Assembly: GCA_029945495.1 (NCBI GenBank)
Contig: JAQSCR010000614.1
Coordinates: forward strand, 1-7,566
Direction: 5' to 3'
Source: Pseudolabrys sp.
Lineage (GTDB): Bacteria; Pseudomonadota; Alphaproteobacteria; Rhizobiales; Xanthobacteraceae
Length of the DNA stretch: 7,566 bases
Position 1 is the first letter of the stretch. Each line of letters begins with the position of its first letter. The notes below the pieces were generated by a model. That model worked only from the letters and a program-made list of their open reading frames with translations, was not told the DNA's origin and ran no database searches. Below are positions 4,870-7,566 of this stretch, piece by piece. Position numbers and translations under genes: made by a program.

Positions 4870-5274
4870 ATGAAGCAGCTAAAGGTTGCGTTCCCGGACG
4901 ATCTCAGGTCTAGGATGCAGGTTTCCGCGAGTGCTAACGGTCGCAGCCTTGCAGACGAAATTCGCCGGCGTGTCGAAGAAAGCTTCGACCGCGAAAATTC
5001 CTACGATGTGCAGACGGGCGCGTTGGTGCGAGCCATCGACGATTTTGCTGCACTAATTCGGGTTGCTACCGGCCACCTATGGCACGAGCACGCGGGCGCG
5101 CATTGGGCGTTTCGCAACATGATCACCGCTCGACTCCAACGCCTGAGGCCTCAAGGTGAGCGAAGCTTCGGCGCAGGCGAACTCCCAAACGCTCGTATCG
5201 TTGCCTCGGATGATCCAGAGGCGATCGGGCATGCACTAGAGACGCTGAACTTCCACCAAAAGGCGGAGAAGTAG
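4870..5274 (+). CDS. Arc-like ribbon-helix-helix regulator
   Basis: 134 residues, with a good ribosome binding site (AAGAGGT, 4859-4865) four bases before the ATG. Residues 1-40 form an Arc-type RHH domain: strand MKQLKVAF (1-8), helix PDDLRSRMQVSASANG (9-24), then helix SLADEIRRRVEESFDRE (26-42) after the usual N-G-R-S turn. RHH dimers place the strand in the DNA major groove. The remaining 90 residues are helical, without a known motif, and may serve oligomerisation or signal sensing. It is co-transcribed with the integrase, whose ATG follows its stop by two bases. As first gene from the rightward promoter it is the natural candidate for the lysogeny-side repressor, acting on the leftward promoter and possibly on its own. 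This is inferred from position and fold. Arc itself represses ant and is not the P22 immunity repressor, so the role is not certain. Confidence 0.8.
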   Translation: MKQLKVAFPDDLRSRMQVSASANGRSLADEIRRRVEESFDRENSYDVQTGALVRAIDDFAALIRVATGHLWHEHAGAHWAFRNMITARLQRLRPQGERSFGAGELPNARIVASDDPEAIGHALETLNFHQKAEK

Positions 5275-5276
5275 CT

Positions 5277-6485
5277 ATGGCGACAAAGCGCGCTCGCGGC
5301 GACGGCGGCATCGACCAACGCGGACCTGACACCTTCCGACTGCGCTACCGGGTCAATGGCAAGCGGCACAGCGTCACCTTCCGCGGCACAATGTCGGATG
5401 CGCGTAGGGAATTGCGGCGGTTGCTGCGTTCCGGTGATACGGGTGACCATGTCGACCCGACGAAAATTACTGTGTCGCAATGGGTAGACCAGTGGATCGG
5501 TGCCGGCGCACCCGGTCGGAAAAAGAAAAAAGTCGGGCAGCGCACCTTAGAGCGATACGAGGAACTGCTGAAGGTGCACATCAAGCCAAAGCTCGGCGCC
5601 CGGCCTCTGCAAAAGCTCGCAGCGAACGAAATTGACGGCTTATATTTGGGGCTCGATGGTAGAATTGCGCCGCGAACGGCGCATCATGTGCACGTCGTTT
5701 TTAATTCGTGCCTATCGACCGCAGAGCGGAAAGGCTTGCTAAGAGCCAATCCCATGCGACGCGTTGAGCAAGTACCCTCCCCGGGTGAAAGCGATCACGG
5801 TCTGGCACTGGACGAATCCGAGCTTACAAAATTGATCGCCGGGTTTAAGGCCTCATTGGCGATGTATGCTCCTGTGGCTATCGCTGCCGCCACTGGCGTG
5901 CGACGGAATGAATTGCTGGCGTTGCGCTGGAGCGACTTCATCATCGATCAAAAGACGCTCAAGATTGAGCGGGCATTGGAGGACACAAAAAAATTCGGTA
6001 TTCGCATCAAACCACCTAAGACCGTGCGCGGTTTGCGAACCCTTTCGCTCGACGAAAAAGCGGTAGCGATTCTTCTCAGGGAGAAAGAACAACATCTGCG
6101 TATCATGGCAGGCGTGGCAAATGACGCCTCGATCGACCTGTCTCTAATCCGGCTTCCGCCCGATGCATTGATCTTTCCCGCCTCACCCAAAAGAGGAAAG
6201 GACTTTTCATTCACCGTGCCCCGCGACCCCGGGTATTTCACCAAGGCTTTTGCTATCCGCGCCAAGAAACTCGGTTTTGCCGGGTTCAAATTTCACCACC
6301 TCCGCGGAACCCATGCGACCCTCCTCCTCGATCGAGGCATACCGGTGCATGTGGTGGCAGATCGGATTGGCGATGATCCGGCGGTACTCTTGCGAAATTA
6401 CGCAAAACGAAAGCGTGCAAACACCGCGGACAATTCGGTTGCGGCTGCGCTCACCGCCCTTGCGGCTGGATTTCTCGGTTCATAG
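5277..6485 (+). CDS. int: Tyrosine site-specific recombinase (phage integrase)
   Basis: 402 residues, complete. Residues 8-50 are an arm-type DNA-binding domain with a three-strand pattern (GGIDQRGPDTFRLRYRVNGK). Residues 64-157 are the SAM-like core-binding domain (VSQWVDQWIG onward). The catalytic domain from about 176 shows all key residues: R209 in TGVRRNELLALRW, K248 in PPKTVRGLRTL, H340 and R343 in FHHLRGTHATLLLDRG, H346 in the same segment, and nucleophile Y375 in LLRNYAKRK. It should therefore be active, integrating and (with a directionality factor) excising the element. GGAG (5265-5268) lies 8 bases before the ATG, inside the end of the RHH gene, which suggests coupled translation. 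The gene ends 79 bases before tRNA-Ser, the likely attachment locus. No frameshift or truncation is visible. Confidence 0.95.
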   Translation: MATKRARGDGGIDQRGPDTFRLRYRVNGKRHSVTFRGTMSDARRELRRLLRSGDTGDHVDPTKITVSQWVDQWIGAGAPGRKKKKVGQRTLERYEELLKVHIKPKLGARPLQKLAANEIDGLYLGLDGRIAPRTAHHVHVVFNSCLSTAERKGLLRANPMRRVEQVPSPGESDHGLALDESELTKLIAGFKASLAMYAPVAIAAATGVRRNELLALRWSDFIIDQKTLKIERALEDTKKFGIRIKPPKTVRGLRTLSLDEKAVAILLREKEQHLRIMAGVANDASIDLSLIRLPPDALIFPASPKRGKDFSFTVPRDPGYFTKAFAIRAKKLGFAGFKFHHLRGTHATLLLDRGIPVHVVADRIGDDPAVLLRNYAKRKRANTADNSVAAALTALAAGFLGS

Positions 6486-6491
6486 GCTCGA

Positions 6492-6510
6492 TGGGTCCAA
6501 TTTGGGTCCA
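6492..6510 (+). repeat. Direct repeat TGGGTCCA x2, candidate integrase arm sites
   Basis: TGGGTCCA occurs at 6492-6499 and 6503-6510, 11 bp apart, seven bases after the integrase stop and about 55 bases before the tRNA. Paired 8-10 bp direct repeats about one helical turn apart near an integrase gene and an attachment tRNA are typical of arm-type integrase binding sites. The repeats are directly seen; the role is inferred. Confidence 0.5.
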
Positions 6511-6564
6511 TGTTCGCATTGCGTTCGACATCGCCCTACGGTAAGCGGTTGAAATTGCTAGTAA

Positions 6565-6654
6565 GGAAGGGTGGCCGAGCGGTTTAAGGCACCGGTCTTG
6601 AAAACCGGCGTGCGTGCAAGGGTACCGTGGGTTCGAATCCCACCCCTTCCGCCA
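6565..6654 (+). tRNA. tRNA-Ser(UGA)
   Basis: A complete 90-nt class II tRNA with encoded CCA. The acceptor stem is GGAAGGG (6565-6571) paired with CCCTTCC (6644-6650), with G73 at 6651 and CCA at 6652-6654. The anticodon arm CCGGT-CTTGAAA-ACCGG (6592-6608) carries anticodon TGA at 6599-6601, reading UCA serine codons. A long variable arm and the T-loop GGTTCGAATCC complete the type. No mutation is apparent. A run of five Ts follows directly. The intact gene next to an integrase marks a probable attachment locus. Confidence 0.97.
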
Positions 6655-6828
6655 TTTTTAATATAATATACAACAATTACAATGGTTTATATGGAGCATC
6701 TCTAAATACCCACGGCGCTACCCACGTTCAGGTAGACCGACTGAGTTGCCTTAAGCTGTGCAACCGGAACTATTTATGGTTCAACAGCTCGCCCATTTTT
6801 GCAGACCAGTAAGAATAGTCGAGCCCCA
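6655..6828. other. AT-rich intergenic region between tRNA-Ser and the KAP gene
   Basis: Base composition changes sharply after the tRNA (AT-rich from 6655 to about 6695, including TATAAT at 6662-6667 with no good -35). A direct repeat TACCCACG occurs twice at 6707-6726. No convincing coding frame is present; a 61-codon frame that starts inside the tRNA is not credible. A promoter for the KAP gene probably lies here but cannot be pinned down. Confidence 0.5.
6707..6726 (+). repeat. Direct repeat TACCCACG x2, candidate recombinase arm sites
   Basis: TACCCACG lies at 6707-6714 and 6719-6726, period 12 bp, 53 bases downstream of the tRNA 3' end. The complementary strand reads CGTGGGTA, sharing TGGGT with the pair on the integrase side. 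Such doublets next to tRNA 3' ends often flank island attachment sites. The role here is inferred. Confidence 0.4.
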
Positions 6829-7566
6829 ATGGTTGGACCGCAATCACCTAAAACAACCCATTTTTTGACCGACGATCCTTCGTCAACTGACGAGTTTGGA
6901 CCGCACTCACGTTTGGCTAGGCTGATTCGAGACGAGATAGCCGACGCAACGAATGGCAGAACAATTGCGCTAGTCGGCGAATGGGGCAGCGGAAAGTCGA
7001 CAACGGTTAAATTGTTAGAGCAAGAACTCGTCGGCTTACCTATACAAGGGATTAAGGCTCACATCTTTCCATACGACGCGTGGTCGCATCAAGGTGACCC
7101 GCTTCGCCGCTCGTTTCTCGACGATCTAATCACGTTCCTGAAAGAGAAAGAGTTGATTTCGCCTGATGAGGCAAAAAAAGCAACTCAGGCAGTGTGGAAT
7201 CGACAAGAAATTACGGAAACAACTAGCGAGCCAGTTTTAAGAACGCATGCAAAGTTGCTGTTTCTATTTCTTGCGTTTGTACCAATCGGAATGCGGCTGT
7301 TTGATTTTCCCGTTGATGCTGAAGTTGAAGATGTTTTTTCGATCCGCAATCTTATCGCTCTGGCTATGATGTCTTCTTTCCTATTTCTGCTCGGTTTTTT
7401 TGCTTTAATCAACAATTCAAAACATACGCAATTGCGGCGTTATTTGTTTGGTGTGACGGAGGACGATAAATCATTCTCCGTATTTTCGTTTTTTTTCGAA
7501 AAGGTGTCTGGAAAAATAGAACGCAAATTTATTAATACTCCAGCGGATTCGATCATAGAGTTCAAA
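6829..7566 (+). CDS. KAP-family P-loop NTPase, membrane-associated, partial (N-terminal 246 aa)
   Basis: The frame is open from the ATG at 6829 to the window edge. The N-terminus reads HFLTDDPSSTDEFGPHSRLA. Walker A is GEWGSGKST (residues 50-58) in the context TIALVGEWGSGKSTTVKLLE. The next conserved block FPYDAWSHQGDPLRRSFLDDL (80-100) is the F-AW...LRR-F pattern of KAP NTPases. Two hydrophobic segments, about residues 143-158 and 174-194, sit after it, as in KAP proteins whose P-loop domain is interrupted by membrane helices. Walker B lies beyond the window. KAP members include F-plasmid PifA, involved in phage T7 exclusion, and eukaryotic Kidins220; most bacterial ones are uncharacterised. 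Codon usage is clearly AT-richer than in the phage genes, suggesting separate origin. The ribosome binding site is weak, and an earlier non-ATG start (for example TTG at 6799) cannot be excluded. Confidence 0.85.
   Translation, partial: MVGPQSPKTTHFLTDDPSSTDEFGPHSRLARLIRDEIADATNGRTIALVGEWGSGKSTTVKLLEQELVGLPIQGIKAHIFPYDAWSHQGDPLRRSFLDDLITFLKEKELISPDEAKKATQAVWNRQEITETTSEPVLRTHAKLLFLFLAFVPIGMRLFDFPVDAEVEDVFSIRNLIALAMMSSFLFLLGFFALINNSKHTQLRRYLFGVTEDDKSFSVFSFFFEKVSGKIERKFINTPADSIIEFK

Noticed and set aside
6627..6812. 61-codon rightward frame
   Set aside because: It starts inside the tRNA-Ser gene, has no ribosome site and a random-looking product.
7185..7415. Leftward 76-codon frame opposite the KAP gene
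   Set aside because: It is antisense to a clear KAP NTPase frame with Walker A and membrane segments; Lys/Arg/Ser-rich shadow product.

Overview
The window looks like the end of a temperate phage, or a phage-derived integrative element, sitting against a host tRNA gene in a high-GC alphaproteobacterium. The order Hyphomicrobiales, Bradyrhizobium-like, is my best guess. It rests on overall protein flavour, a PC4/p15-type protein familiar from that group, and the tRNA-Ser(UGA) sequence. No database search was possible.

Layout from left to right. Positions 1-1573 hold a leftward cassette of small, tightly packed genes, read from 1573 down to 1: an unknown helical protein, a small HTH-like protein, a 198-residue protein resembling the T7 gp14-type internal virion proteins of podoviruses, a small unknown protein, and the first 40 codons of a further gene that leaves the window. 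Positions 1574-2337 contain no convincing gene. They are unusually rich in palindromes, hairpins and short tandem repeats, so they probably carry promoters, operators and perhaps a replication origin. Positions 2338-4726 are a leftward early operon: an AlpA/excisionase-like HTH protein, a PC4-like single-stranded-DNA-binding protein, a small unknown protein, and a RepA-like RecA-fold replicative ATPase. The last three genes overlap at start and stop codons.

Positions 4727-4869 are the control region. Two near-consensus sigma70-type promoters face each other head-on, exactly symmetric about one point (4795/4796), so both should not be occupied at once. The rightward promoter reads an Arc-type ribbon-helix-helix regulator (4870-5274) and a complete tyrosine integrase (5277-6485). 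The leftward promoter reads the early operon. This arrangement recalls the P2 Pe/Pc switch, with C repressor and integrase on one side and Cox on the other. The proteins here look like different families: RHH in place of the P2 C type, and a MerR/AlpA-like HTH in place of Cox. I infer a bistable lysogeny switch.

The integrase ends 79 bp before an intact tRNA-Ser(UGA) gene (6565-6654), probably the attachment locus. Short 8-bp direct repeats with 11- and 12-bp periods lie on both sides of the tRNA and could be integrase arm sites. To the right of the tRNA the DNA becomes visibly AT-richer. It encodes the N-terminal 246 residues of a KAP-family P-loop NTPase with two membrane segments, cut by the window edge. 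This may be a defence or accessory gene of the host or of a second element.

Nothing here is a proven new system. The best candidates for a second look are the symmetric head-on promoter switch, the palindrome- and repeat-rich stretch after the replicative ATPase gene, and the int/tRNA/KAP junction.
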